Below are positions 17,546 through 25,665 of a stretch of 62,852 bases of DNA, piece after piece (within the stretch, counting starts at the first letter, position 1; every line of letters begins with the position of its first letter). The stretch spans positions 1 through 62,852 of the forward strand of contig JAFLCY010000009.1 in assembly GCA_017303485.1 (NCBI GenBank). Direction: 5' to 3'. The position numbers were made by a program, and so were the translations under genes. This stretch comes from Rhodobacterales bacterium. Its GTDB lineage: Bacteria > Pseudomonadota > Alphaproteobacteria > Rhodobacterales > Rhodobacteraceae. The notes under the pieces are model-generated. The model worked only from the letters and a program-made list of their open reading frames with translations. It searched no databases and had not been told where the DNA came from.

Positions 17546-17582
17546 TTTGGATCGTTCCAAGTTTATACTGGAACGATCCAAA
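17546..17582. promoter_or_regulatory. Double LacI-type operator upstream of the Gfo/Idh operon
   Basis: Two copies of TGGA-N4-TCCA (left TTGGATCGTTCCAA, right CTGGAACGATCCAA) are arranged as a perfect 14-base inverted repeat with a nine-base spacer. The centres are about 21 bases apart, two helical turns, so two dimers could bind one face. Each site has a central CpG as in LacI-family operators. It lies 15 bases before the start codon of the dehydrogenase. Which regulator binds is not shown by the sequence. Confidence 0.75.
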
Positions 17583-17632
17583 TCTCGTCAAGCGAGTCGT
17601 TCAGCCGAAGGAAAGGCGGGATGGTCCGGCGG

Positions 17633-18112
17633 TCAGCGCTTGGGCTTTGCGCTCGTGTCAGTGGGGGCGCCGCGCAGATCAAGCCGTTGCAGATCTTCAA
17701 GAAGATCCAGCAGTTGTTCCAGCCTGTCATGGCCGAACTCGGTCTCGATCCGGCCCAGGATCGCTGCACTTTGCCCGGCATGGGCATTGACCAGCGCCAA
17801 TCCTGCCGGGGTGATCGCCACGACCGTCTTGCGCCGATCCTCGGGCGGGGTCATGCGCGAGATCAGCCCCTCATCGACCATCGGCCCGACCATCCGGGTC
17901 AGACTGGAGAGCAGCAGAACCGCTTCTGCGGCCACCTGGCTCAGCTCTTGCGGGCCCTTTTCCTGCAACACCCGCAGCACCCGCCACTTCTGTTCGTTCA
18001 CGCCGGAACTGGCCAGCATGTCACGGATCGGTCCCATGACGGTTTCGCGCGCGCGCAAGAGCGCGATCGGAAGCGAACGGCGGATATGGCGAAAGCCGGG
18101 TGCATCAATCAT
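17633..18112 (-). CDS. hpaR: MarR-family repressor of homoprotocatechuate degradation (HpaR)
   Basis: 159 residues from the ATG at 18,112 (MIDAPGFRHIRRSLPIALLR). The longer frame would cover the promoter and the start of hpaF. The winged-helix core is KWRVLRVLQEKGPQELSQVA followed by LTRMVGPMVDEGLISR and the wing PPEDRRKTVVAITPAG. The N-terminal RSLPIALLRARE stretch is characteristic of HpaR. It is transcribed divergently from hpaFEDGHI and probably represses it until homoprotocatechuate or a related aromatic acid binds. A palindrome in the shared promoter is the likely operator. Confidence 0.9.
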   Translation of the reverse strand: MIDAPGFRHIRRSLPIALLRARETVMGPIRDMLASSGVNEQKWRVLRVLQEKGPQELSQVAAEAVLLLSSLTRMVGPMVDEGLISRMTPPEDRRKTVVAITPAGLALVNAHAGQSAAILGRIETEFGHDRLEQLLDLLEDLQRLDLRGAPTDTSAKPKR

Positions 18113-18159
18113 ATGCGGCTTATGGCCTTTTTCTTGCACGGCCTCAACTGTCGCAAAAT

Positions 18160-18177
18160 TACTTGACAAAGCAAGTA
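18160..18177. promoter_or_regulatory. Probable HpaR operator
   Basis: TACTTG-N6-CAAGTA is a perfect six-base inverted repeat with a six-base spacer in the 96-base divergent region between hpaR and hpaF. A TTGACA hexamer (18,163-18,168) lies inside it, so binding would cover a promoter -35 element. No convincing -10 was found for the plus strand. Confidence 0.65.
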
Positions 18178-18208
18178 TCTTCCCGCTCACTGCCAGGGGG
18201 AGGCTGCG

Positions 18209-18601
18209 ATGCCGCATATACAGATCGACTATTCCGCCAATCTGGAAGCCCGCCTTGATGTCGCCGGCCTGTGCCGGGTGCTGCGCGATGCCGCAGTGAG
18301 GACAGGCATCCTGCCACTGGCGGGCGTCCGTGTGCGGGCGATGAAGGCCGACCATGTGGTGATCGCCGACGGCAACCCTGACCACGCGTTCCTCGACATT
18401 TCCGTGCGCCTGCGCGGCGGGCGGACGCCCGAGGCCAAGGCGCAGGCGACCGCCGCCATCTTCGCTGCCGCCGAAGCATACTGCGCCGAGGTCATGGCCA
18501 CCTCCTCCTTCATGCTGTCGATGGAGATGCGTGACATCGACCCCGCGCTGAGCCCCAAGGCCAGCTCGATCCGCAACTACCTGCCCGGAGGCAATGAATG
18601 A
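18209..18601 (+). CDS. hpaF: 5-carboxymethyl-2-hydroxymuconate delta-isomerase
   Basis: 130 residues, the usual length of the CHMI branch of the tautomerase superfamily. It begins MPHIQIDYSANLE with the catalytic N-terminal proline (Pro1 after methionine removal). RTGILPLAGVRVRAMKADH and FLDISVRLRGGRTPEAKAQAT are family blocks. It isomerises 5-carboxymethyl-2-hydroxymuconate in the homoprotocatechuate meta pathway. A strong AGGGGGAGG site precedes the ATG. It overlaps hpaE by four bases and is the first gene of the hpa operon here. Confidence 0.93.
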   Translation: MPHIQIDYSANLEARLDVAGLCRVLRDAAVRTGILPLAGVRVRAMKADHVVIADGNPDHAFLDISVRLRGGRTPEAKAQATAAIFAAAEAYCAEVMATSSFMLSMEMRDIDPALSPKASSIRNYLPGGNE

Positions 18602-20103
18602 CCCTCGCCACCCATCTGGAGAAACTTGACGGTCATCTGGCGCGCTTTCGCGCGGGCGGCATCCTGAACCTGATCGCGGGCGAGGACGCGGCGGGATCGG
18701 GTGGCACGTTCGAGACGCGCTCGCCAGTCGATGACAGCCTGATTGCGCCGGTCGCGCGGGGAACGGCGGCCGATATCGACCGGGCCGCCAAGGCGGCCAA
18801 GGCGGCCTTTCCGGCCTGGGCCGCCCTGAGCGGAACCGCGCGCAAGGCGATCCTGCACCGCATCGCCGACGGAATCGAGGCGCGGGCCGAGGAGATTGCC
18901 CTTTGCGAATGCTGGGACACCGGACAGGCCTGGCGCTTCATGTCGAAGGCGGCGCTGCGCGGGGCCGAGAACTTCCGCTTCTTCGCCGACCTTGCGCCCT
19001 CGGCCAGGGACGGCAGGACGCTGCATTCCCCCGACCACCTGAACGTGACCAGCCGCAAGTCGATCGGGCCGGTGGGGGTGATCACCCCCTGGAACACGCC
19101 CTTCATGCTGTCGACCTGGAAGATCGCCCCTGCCCTCGCGGCGGGCTGCACGGTCGTCCACAAGCCCGCCGAATTCTCGCCCCTCACCGCGCGCCTGCTA
19201 GCGGAAATCTGCCATGAGGCAGGCCTTCCGCCCGGTGTGCTGAACCTCGTCAACGGCATGGGCGAGGATGCGGGCCGCGCGCTGACCGAACATCCGGACA
19301 TCAAGGCCATCGGATTTGTCGGCGAAAGCCGTACCGGGTCGATGATCATGAAACAGGGCGCCGACACGCTGAAGCGGGTGCATTTCGAGCTGGGTGGCAA
19401 GAATCCGGTGGTGGTCTTCGGCGACGCCGACCTCGACCGCGCGCTCGATGCGGTGATCTTCATGATCTACTCGCTGAACGGCGAACGCTGCACCTCGTCG
19501 TCGCGGCTGCTGGTGCAGGACACGATTGCCGATGAATTCCACGCCCGGCTGGTGGAGCGGGTGAACCGGATAAGGGTTGGCCATCCCCTTGACCCCGCGA
19601 CGGAAATGGGCCCGATGATCCACCGGACCCATTTCGACAAGGTCATGTCCTATGTCGACATCGGCAAGGCGGACGGCGCGACGCTCGCCGCTGGTGGCTC
19701 CCGTGTCGGCGACAGTGGCTGGTTCATCCGCCCCACCCTCTTCATCCAGGCCAAACCGCAAATGCAGATCGCGCAGGAAGAGGTGTTCGGCCCCTTCCTC
19801 ACCTCGTTGACCTTCAAGGACGAGGCCGAGGCACTGGAGATCGCCAATTCCACCGCCTATGGCCTGACCGGATACCTCTGGACCAATGACATTACCCGCG
19901 CCCTGCGCTTCTCCGACGCGCTGGAGGCCGGGATGATCTGGGTCAACAGCGAGAACGTCCGCCACCTGCCCACCCCCTTCGGCGGGGTCAAGGCCAGCGG
20001 AATCGGGCGCGACGGCGGCGATTGGTCCTTCGAATTCTACATGGAGCAGAAGAACACCGCCTTCGCCCTCGGTTCCCACAAAATCCAACGGCTTGGAGCC
20101 TGA
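18598..20103 (+). CDS. hpaE: 5-carboxymethyl-2-hydroxymuconate semialdehyde dehydrogenase
   Basis: 501 residues, ALDH superfamily. It shows VGVITPWNTPFMLSTWKIAPALA, VHKPAEFSPLTARLL, the glutamate motif ELGGKNPVVVFGDADL, the catalytic Cys298 in NGERCTSSSRLLVQ, and EEVFGPFLTSLTF. The NGERCTSSSR variant is typical of HpaE. It oxidises the ring-cleavage product of homoprotocatechuate to the dicarboxylic acid using NAD. It is translationally coupled to hpaF and is followed by hpaD after one base. Confidence 0.94.
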   Translation: MTLATHLEKLDGHLARFRAGGILNLIAGEDAAGSGGTFETRSPVDDSLIAPVARGTAADIDRAAKAAKAAFPAWAALSGTARKAILHRIADGIEARAEEIALCECWDTGQAWRFMSKAALRGAENFRFFADLAPSARDGRTLHSPDHLNVTSRKSIGPVGVITPWNTPFMLSTWKIAPALAAGCTVVHKPAEFSPLTARLLAEICHEAGLPPGVLNLVNGMGEDAGRALTEHPDIKAIGFVGESRTGSMIMKQGADTLKRVHFELGGKNPVVVFGDADLDRALDAVIFMIYSLNGERCTSSSRLLVQDTIADEFHARLVERVNRIRVGHPLDPATEMGPMIHRTHFDKVMSYVDIGKADGATLAAGGSRVGDSGWFIRPTLFIQAKPQMQIAQEEVFGPFLTSLTFKDEAEALEIANSTAYGLTGYLWTNDITRALRFSDALEAGMIWVNSENVRHLPTPFGGVKASGIGRDGGDWSFEFYMEQKNTAFALGSHKIQRLGA

Positions 20104-20104
20104 C

Positions 20105-21085
20105 ATGCCCGTCCCCGCCCCGAACCTCTACCCGCCGTTCAACACCGTCCGGCTCAGCCATGTCGAATTCGGCGTCACCGATCTGGCGAAATCACGCGCC
20201 TTCTACGTCGATACGCTTGGCCTGCAGGTGACCGAGGAGGATTCCTCCACCATCTACCTGCGCGCGATGGAGGAACGCGGCCACCATTGCATCATCCTGA
20301 AACAGGCCGATGTGGCCGAGGTGCGCTATCTGGGCTTCAAGGTCTGGGACGAGGAAAATCTCGACCGCGCCGCCGCCTTCTTTGCCTCGAAGGGCCTGCC
20401 GGTGGACTGGGTGGCAAGCCCGCATGTCACCCGCGCCTTCCGCACCCGCGACCCGCAGGGCATTCCGCTGGAATTCTACGCCCGGATGGACCGGCTGCCG
20501 CCGATCCATCAGAAATACGCGCTCTACAGGGGCGTGAAACCCCTGCGGATCGACCATTTCAACTGCTTCTCGCCCGACGTGGACGCCGCCGTCGCCTTCT
20601 GGAACGAGATCGGCTTCCGCGTCACCGAATACACCGAAGACGCCGAGACCGGCCGCCTCTGGGCCGCCTGGACCCACAGGAAGGGCGGCGTCCACGACAT
20701 CGCCTTCACCAACGGCACCGGCCCGCGCCTCCACCACACCGCCTTCTGGGTGCCGACGCCGCTGAACATCATCGACCTCCTCGACCTGATGTCCACCACC
20801 GGCTGGCTCGCGAATATCGAGCGCGGGCCGGGCCGCCATGGCATCTCGAACGCCTTCTTCCTCTACATCCGCGACCCCGACGGCCACCGGATCGAGATCT
20901 ATTGCTCGGACTACCAGACCGTCGACCCCGACCATGAACCGATCCGTTGGGACCTGAAGGACCCGCAGCGCCAGACGCTCTGGGGCGCCCCTGCCCCACG
21001 GTCCTGGTTCGAGGAGGGCAGCCTGTTCGCCGGCACACCCACGCGCGCCAGCGACCTCAAGGCCAGCCCGATCATCGCACCATGA
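20105..21085 (+). CDS. hpaD: 3,4-dihydroxyphenylacetate (homoprotocatechuate) 2,3-dioxygenase
   Basis: 326 residues from the ATG at 20,105, with GGAG six bases upstream; an in-frame TTG at 20,093 overlaps hpaE and is unlikely. It is a type I extradiol dioxygenase with two vicinal-oxygen-chelate modules. The expected metal ligands are His151 (LRIDHFNCFS), His210 or His211 (RLHHTAFWV) and Glu264 (HRIEIYCSDY), with the conserved DPDGHRIE block. It is of the Arthrobacter/Brevibacterium glyoxalase-fold type, not the LigB-type HpaD of E. coli, which is a notable choice of ring-cleavage enzyme. The metal (Fe or Mn) cannot be told. Confidence 0.93.
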   Translation: MPVPAPNLYPPFNTVRLSHVEFGVTDLAKSRAFYVDTLGLQVTEEDSSTIYLRAMEERGHHCIILKQADVAEVRYLGFKVWDEENLDRAAAFFASKGLPVDWVASPHVTRAFRTRDPQGIPLEFYARMDRLPPIHQKYALYRGVKPLRIDHFNCFSPDVDAAVAFWNEIGFRVTEYTEDAETGRLWAAWTHRKGGVHDIAFTNGTGPRLHHTAFWVPTPLNIIDLLDLMSTTGWLANIERGPGRHGISNAFFLYIRDPDGHRIEIYCSDYQTVDPDHEPIRWDLKDPQRQTLWGAPAPRSWFEEGSLFAGTPTRASDLKASPIIAP

Positions 21086-21948
21086 TGCTGGTCAGTTTCA
21101 CCGCCGAGGGCCGCCAGCACTGGGGCACCACCGCCCCGGGCGGCGTCCTCGCCCTGTCCGACGCCTTCCCCGCATGGCGCACCCTGCGGGACGTGATCGA
21201 CGCCGGGGCGATCCCGCAGGTGCTGGAGGCCGCCAGGGGCCGCTCGGCCAGCCATCCCGACGGGTCGTTCACCTACGATCCTCCCATCCCGGACCCGGAG
21301 AAGATCATTTGCGTCGGCGTGAACTTCCCCGACCGCAACGCCGAGTACAAGGACGGGCAGGAAGCCCCGCCCAACATGTCGCTTTTCATCCGCTTCCCGC
21401 GCAGCTTCACCGGGCACGGGCAACCGCTGATCCGCCCGCCGGAAAGCCCGCAGCTTGACTACGAGGGCGAGATCGTCGTCGTGATCGGCAAGGGCGGTCG
21501 GCGCATTGCCGAGGCCGAGGCCCTGTCACACATCGCCGCGCTGACACTGTGCAACGAAGGCACGATCCGCGACTGGGTGCGTCACGCCAAATTCAACGTG
21601 ACACAGGGCAAGAACTGGGACCGTTCCGGCGCGATGGGGCCGGGTCTGGTTCCCTTCACCGACCCCGCCCAGATCACCGACGTGCAAATCACAACCCGCG
21701 TCAACGGTGATATCCGCCAGCAGGACCGCACCAGCCGGATGCTGTTCCCCATCGCCCGCCAGATCGCCTATATCTCGACCTTCACCACCCTCGTCCCCGG
21801 CGACATTATCGTCACCGGCACCCCCACCGGCGCCGGGGCGCGGTTCGATCCGCCGATCTGGCTGAAACCCGGCGATGTGATCGAGGTCGAGGCCGAGGGC
21901 ATTGGGACCTTGCGGAACGGCGTCGCCGATGAAGGGGCTAGCGCATGA
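21082..21948 (+). CDS. hpaG: Fumarylacetoacetate-hydrolase-family decarboxylase/isomerase of the hpa pathway
   Basis: 288 residues from the ATG at 21,082 (an ATG at 21,085 is equally possible). FAH family features are KIICVGVNFPDRNAEYKDG, the metal-site ExE in LDYEGEIVVVIGKGG, VTQGKNWDRSGAMGPGLVP, and VTGTPTGAGARFDPP. In E. coli HpaG is a fused two-domain protein of over 400 residues. Here only one FAH domain is present, so either one domain does both decarboxylation and isomerisation or hpaF/other genes take part. The position between hpaD and hpaH supports the role. Confidence 0.86.
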   Translation: MMLVSFTAEGRQHWGTTAPGGVLALSDAFPAWRTLRDVIDAGAIPQVLEAARGRSASHPDGSFTYDPPIPDPEKIICVGVNFPDRNAEYKDGQEAPPNMSLFIRFPRSFTGHGQPLIRPPESPQLDYEGEIVVVIGKGGRRIAEAEALSHIAALTLCNEGTIRDWVRHAKFNVTQGKNWDRSGAMGPGLVPFTDPAQITDVQITTRVNGDIRQQDRTSRMLFPIARQIAYISTFTTLVPGDIIVTGTPTGAGARFDPPIWLKPGDVIEVEAEGIGTLRNGVADEGASA

Positions 21949-22745
21949 CGCCACAGGACCACCACGCCGCAGCCCTCGCGCTTCTTGAGGCCGAAACCAC
22001 CCGGAGCCAGATCGGCCTCCTCTCCCTCGCCTATCCGGGCATGACGCTCGACGTTGCCTATGCCGTGCAGGCCGAACTGATCCGGCTGAAGCTGGCCAAG
22101 GGTCGCCAGGTCATCGGCTGGAAGATCGGCCTCACCTCCCGCGCGATGCAGGAGCAGTTGAAGATCGACACGCCGGACTCGGGGGTCCTCTTGGACGATA
22201 TGTTGTTCACCAACGGCGCGACGATTCCGAAAAATCATTTCATCCAGCCAAGGGTCGAGGCCGAGATCGCCTTCCTGATGGCCCGCGACCTCTCCGGCCC
22301 TAACGTTTCGCGGGAAGACGTCATCGCCGCCACGGCCCATGTCGCCCCGGCGCTGGAGATTCTCGACACCCGCATCCTGCGCAGTGATCCGGCGACCGGC
22401 AAGGCGCGGATCATCACCGATACGATCAGCGACAATGCCGCCAATGCCGGCATCGTGCTTGGCCAGGACCGCCACAGCGTCGACACGCACAACCTGCGCT
22501 GGGTCGGGGCCATCGTCAAGCGCGATGGCGTGGTCGAAGAAACCGGCCTTGGCGCGGGCGTGCTGGATGATCCGGTCACCGGAATCCTCTGGCTTGTCCA
22601 TCGGCTTCATCGCTATGGTCAGGGCCTGAAGGCGGGCGAGGTCGTCCTGTCCGGCAGCTTCGTCCGGGCCATCGAGGCCCCGCCCGGCAGCCGGTTCGAA
22701 GCCGACTTCGGCCCCTTCGGTTCCGTCACCCTGAACTTCGAGTAG
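21945..22745 (+). CDS. hpaH: 2-oxohept-3-ene-1,7-dioate hydratase
   Basis: 266 residues, FAH-fold hydratase of the MhpD/HpaH type. It shows GWKIGLTSRAMQEQL, GVLLDDMLFTNGATIP, the metal ligands in PRVEAEIAFLMARDL, and APALEILDTRI. It adds water to the dienoate from the FAH-family step to give 2,4-dihydroxyhept-2-ene-1,7-dioate, the HpaI substrate. It overlaps the previous gene by four bases and is followed by hpaI after four bases. Confidence 0.93.
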   Translation: MTPQDHHAAALALLEAETTRSQIGLLSLAYPGMTLDVAYAVQAELIRLKLAKGRQVIGWKIGLTSRAMQEQLKIDTPDSGVLLDDMLFTNGATIPKNHFIQPRVEAEIAFLMARDLSGPNVSREDVIAATAHVAPALEILDTRILRSDPATGKARIITDTISDNAANAGIVLGQDRHSVDTHNLRWVGAIVKRDGVVEETGLGAGVLDDPVTGILWLVHRLHRYGQGLKAGEVVLSGSFVRAIEAPPGSRFEADFGPFGSVTLNFE

Positions 22746-22749
22746 CCCC

Positions 22750-23520
22750 ATGCCCGCCCCCGTGAACCGCCTCAAACAGCGACTCGCCGCCGGAGAAACC
22801 GTCTTCGGCTGCTGGCTTGGCATGGCCGACCCCTACGCCGCCGAAATGGCCGCGACTGCGGGGTTCGACTGGCTCCTGATCGACGGCGAACACGCGCCGA
22901 ACGACCTCCGCTCGACCATGGCGCAGCTTGCGGTGATCGAGCCCTCGCCCTCGCTGCCCGTGGTGCGTCTGCGCGACGACGACCCGGCGCGGATCAAGCA
23001 GGCGCTGGACGCAGGCGCTCAGAGCCTGCTGATCCCGATGATCGAAACCGCCGAGCAGGCGGCACGCGCGGTGCGGGCCACCCGCTATCCGCCCGAGGGC
23101 ATCCGGGGCGTCGGCTCCTCGCTTGCCCGAGCCTCGCGCTTTTCGGCGATTCCAGACTACCTGAAAACCGCCAACGACCAGATTTGCCTGATCCTGCAGG
23201 TCGAAAGCCGCGCGGGGCTCGCCGCGCTGGACGATATTCTCGCCCTTCCCGGCATCGACTGCGTCTTCATCGGCCCGGCCGATCTTGCCGCCGACATGGG
23301 CCATCTCGGCAACGCGGGCCACCCCGATGTCCGCCGTGCCGTTCTGGGCGCGCTGACCCGCATCGCCGCCTCCGGCAAGGCGGCCGGGATGCTGTCGACC
23401 GAGGAGGCCTTCATCGCCGATTGCCGGAAGGCCGGGGCACGGTTCGTCGGCGTGGGGATCGACGTCCTCGCCTATGTCGGCGCAATGCGAACGCTTGCTC
23501 GGAAATACATCCCAGGCTGA
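22750..23520 (+). CDS. hpaI: 4-hydroxy-2-oxoheptanedioate aldolase
   Basis: 256 residues, HpcH/HpaI family class II aldolase. The barrel carries GCWLGMADPYAAEMAATAGFDWLLIDGEHAPND, with the metal-linked acidic residues and histidine, then GAQSLLIPMIET, and the RYPPEGIRGVGSSLARASRF signature. It cleaves the six/seven-carbon intermediate to pyruvate and succinic semialdehyde, finishing the pathway. It is the last gene of the operon; a palindromic repeat follows immediately and probably terminates transcription between it and the convergent fusion gene. Confidence 0.94.
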   Translation: MPAPVNRLKQRLAAGETVFGCWLGMADPYAAEMAATAGFDWLLIDGEHAPNDLRSTMAQLAVIEPSPSLPVVRLRDDDPARIKQALDAGAQSLLIPMIETAEQAARAVRATRYPPEGIRGVGSSLARASRFSAIPDYLKTANDQICLILQVESRAGLAALDDILALPGIDCVFIGPADLAADMGHLGNAGHPDVRRAVLGALTRIAASGKAAGMLSTEEAFIADCRKAGARFVGVGIDVLAYVGAMRTLARKYIPG

Positions 23521-23523
23521 CGC

Positions 23524-23586
23524 CTCGTCGTTCGACTTCGTCTCCTCCTCGGGACCGCAGCGAGGAGTAACGCAGTCATCGACGAG
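23524..23586. repeat. Palindromic intergenic repeat, copy A
   Basis: Left arm begins CTCGTCGTTCGACTTCGTC (23,524) and ends in CTCCTCG. The right arm is the imperfect complement, CGAGGAG at 23,561 through GACGAG at 23,586. It fills the convergent gap between hpaI and the kynureninase-like fusion, so it can act as a bidirectional terminator. It is related to copies at 26,510, 31,003 and 56,641. Confidence 0.7.
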
Positions 23587-23589
23587 CGA

Positions 23590-25563
23590 TCAACCGGAAA
23601 CCAGCGCCAGCGCCCGGATGGGCGAGCCGGTGCCGTCCTTGATCTTCAACGGCGTCGCGATCAGCACCGCGCCCTTCGGCGGCAACTGGTCAAGGTTGCA
23701 CAGGCTTGCGAGGCCAAAACAGTTGTCCCGGTGCAGGAAATTATGCGCTGGGAACGGCGGGCTGAACTTGCCCGCCATCCCCGCATCGGTGCCCACGCAT
23801 TGCGTCCCCCAGCCGACGATGCCCTTCCCCAGGAGGTAGTCGATACAATCCGTCGACGGCCCCGGCGAATGCGAGCCGTCCTCGTAGGGGTCCGGGTCCT
23901 CGTTCAGGAACAGCTCATCGTCATGGCTGCGCTTGTCCCAGTCGGTGCGCATCACCACCCATTCGCCGGGGTTGATCTCGCCATGCCGGGTCTCCCAGGC
24001 CTTCACTTCCGCAGCCGTCAGCAAGTAGTCCGGGTCCGCCGCCGCCATTTGCGAACAGTCGATCACATTCACCGGCGCGATCAGCCGCTGGACTGACAGG
24101 GTGTCGGTGAAGCCATCCGGGTGGTCCTTGCCGGAAAGCCAATGATGCGGCGCGTCGAAATGGGTGCCGGAGTGTTCGCCAAGCTCCAGCCAGTTCCAGG
24201 CCCAGAACGGCCCGTCCTTGTCGTATTCGCTGATCCGGTGGATGGCGACCTTGGGCGTGTTCCGCGCCAGATCCTCGGGCAGGTGCAGGATCGGCGTCAC
24301 GGGGCCAAGCTGGGCGGTCAGGTCCACGACCTTGACGCCGCCCCCCGCAAGGCCCGACGCCAGTGCCGCCAACACCTCGCCCGCGCCTTTCGTGGCCTCC
24401 CCCTGCCCCGCGAACCTGCGGCGGCGGCGGGCCATCACTTCCCCGACCAGGTCGAAGACCGCGTCCACGGCCCGTTCCTCGGTCACGAAGCCGGGTGACA
24501 GCCGCAGGATCGGGCCGCGGAAGTCGACCGAATAGCCCTCGACCCCCAGCGCGCCGACGCAGGCGGCGGCCTCGGCCTTGTCGGGCATCCGCAGCATGAC
24601 CGCTCCCCCGCGCTTCTCGGCGTCGCGGGGTGAATGCAGCGGCAGGTCCAGCTTGTCGGCGCGGGTGATGATCCGGTCGACCAGGCGGCGGTTGTGGGCC
24701 GCGACGTCGCGCAGGTCCTGTTTGGCGAACCACTCCATCGCTGGCAGCGAGGCGATGGCCGCGATCGACCCCGGCGTCCCGCTGTCGAAGCGGCGGATGT
24801 CGGGGGCGTAGTCGAACTTGTCGAGGTCCCAGGAGAAGGGGTTGTTCTGGGAGAACCAGCCCCGGGCTTCCGGCTGGAGGCTGGGGATCAGGTCCTTGTC
24901 GGCGTAGAGAATGCCAGCACCGGGCGTCCCGCAGAGCCATTTCAGGCTGGTGGAGACGACGAAATCCACCCGCGGATTCATCGCGTCGAAGGGCATAAGG
25001 CCGGCGCCCTGGGTGATGTCGGCGACCATCAGGCTGCCCATCGCCCGGCCATGGGCGACGAGTGCGGGATAGTCCATCTTCGACGAGCCGATGGAGGTGA
25101 CCCAGGTCAGAAGGGCAAGGCCAACGTCTGGGCCCCACTGGGCGAGGAAATCCTCGGTCTCCACCCAGGCGCGGCCTTCGGAGAGGGGCACGGTGGTCAG
25201 TGTGAAGCCCATCTTCGGGGCGAGGCCGGCGAGGAGGAAGTGGACGGAAGGGAAGCAGTCAGCGGAGGCAAGGACCCGCTTGCCGCGCAGGGACCCTTCG
25301 GGCAGGGCACGCATGAGTTTCTGCATGCCTTCGGTCACGTTGTCGACCGTAGTCAGACTGCCTTTGGGGACGTTGATCAGACGGCGCCAGCGGTCGATGA
25401 AATCCTGCCGCTTGCGCAGGACGTAGCCCCATTGCTTGTCGTTCGGGGCGGCCCAGACATCGGAAAACTCGGCCATCGCGCGGGAGAGGTCGTCTTCCTT
25501 GCCGGGGTAGATGCCGATGGAATGATAGAGGAAATAGCCCCCCTCGGTGGTGTTGCTGACCAT
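23590..25563 (-). CDS. Kynureninase-like PLP enzyme fused to kynurenine-formamidase-type cyclase
   Basis: 657 residues, two enzymes in one chain. Residues 1-385 are a class V aminotransferase fold closest to kynureninase: ASADCFPSVHFLLAGL, the PLP aspartate region ADITQGAGLMPFD (Asp182), Lys208 in STSLKWLCGTPGAG as the probable Schiff-base lysine, and VDFRGPILRLSPGFVTEE. A basic, Ala/Gly-rich linker (about 378-410) leads to a cyclase/KynB domain (410-657) with the metal motif HSGTHFDAPHHW (His464, His468, Asp470, His474). Separate kynB and kynU act in series on N-formylkynurenine, so a fused pair could channel kynurenine or an analogue. The short C-terminal domain lies downstream in the chain, reverse of the reaction order. 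It follows an IMPase-like gene on the same strand. Confidence 0.85.
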   Translation of the reverse strand: MVSNTTEGGYFLYHSIGIYPGKEDDLSRAMAEFSDVWAAPNDKQWGYVLRKRQDFIDRWRRLINVPKGSLTTVDNVTEGMQKLMRALPEGSLRGKRVLASADCFPSVHFLLAGLAPKMGFTLTTVPLSEGRAWVETEDFLAQWGPDVGLALLTWVTSIGSSKMDYPALVAHGRAMGSLMVADITQGAGLMPFDAMNPRVDFVVSTSLKWLCGTPGAGILYADKDLIPSLQPEARGWFSQNNPFSWDLDKFDYAPDIRRFDSGTPGSIAAIASLPAMEWFAKQDLRDVAAHNRRLVDRIITRADKLDLPLHSPRDAEKRGGAVMLRMPDKAEAAACVGALGVEGYSVDFRGPILRLSPGFVTEERAVDAVFDLVGEVMARRRRRFAGQGEATKGAGEVLAALASGLAGGGVKVVDLTAQLGPVTPILHLPEDLARNTPKVAIHRISEYDKDGPFWAWNWLELGEHSGTHFDAPHHWLSGKDHPDGFTDTLSVQRLIAPVNVIDCSQMAAADPDYLLTAAEVKAWETRHGEINPGEWVVMRTDWDKRSHDDELFLNEDPDPYEDGSHSPGPSTDCIDYLLGKGIVGWGTQCVGTDAGMAGKFSPPFPAHNFLHRDNCFGLASLCNLDQLPPKGAVLIATPLKIKDGTGSPIRALALVSG

Positions 25564-25665
25564 GTTTGTCCCATCCTTCCCGTTGCGTCCGACCGGGGCA
25601 GATTAGGGAAATCCCCCGGCCGCCTCAAGATGTTTTAAGTTTGAATTATTAATATGCCCTGTGGG

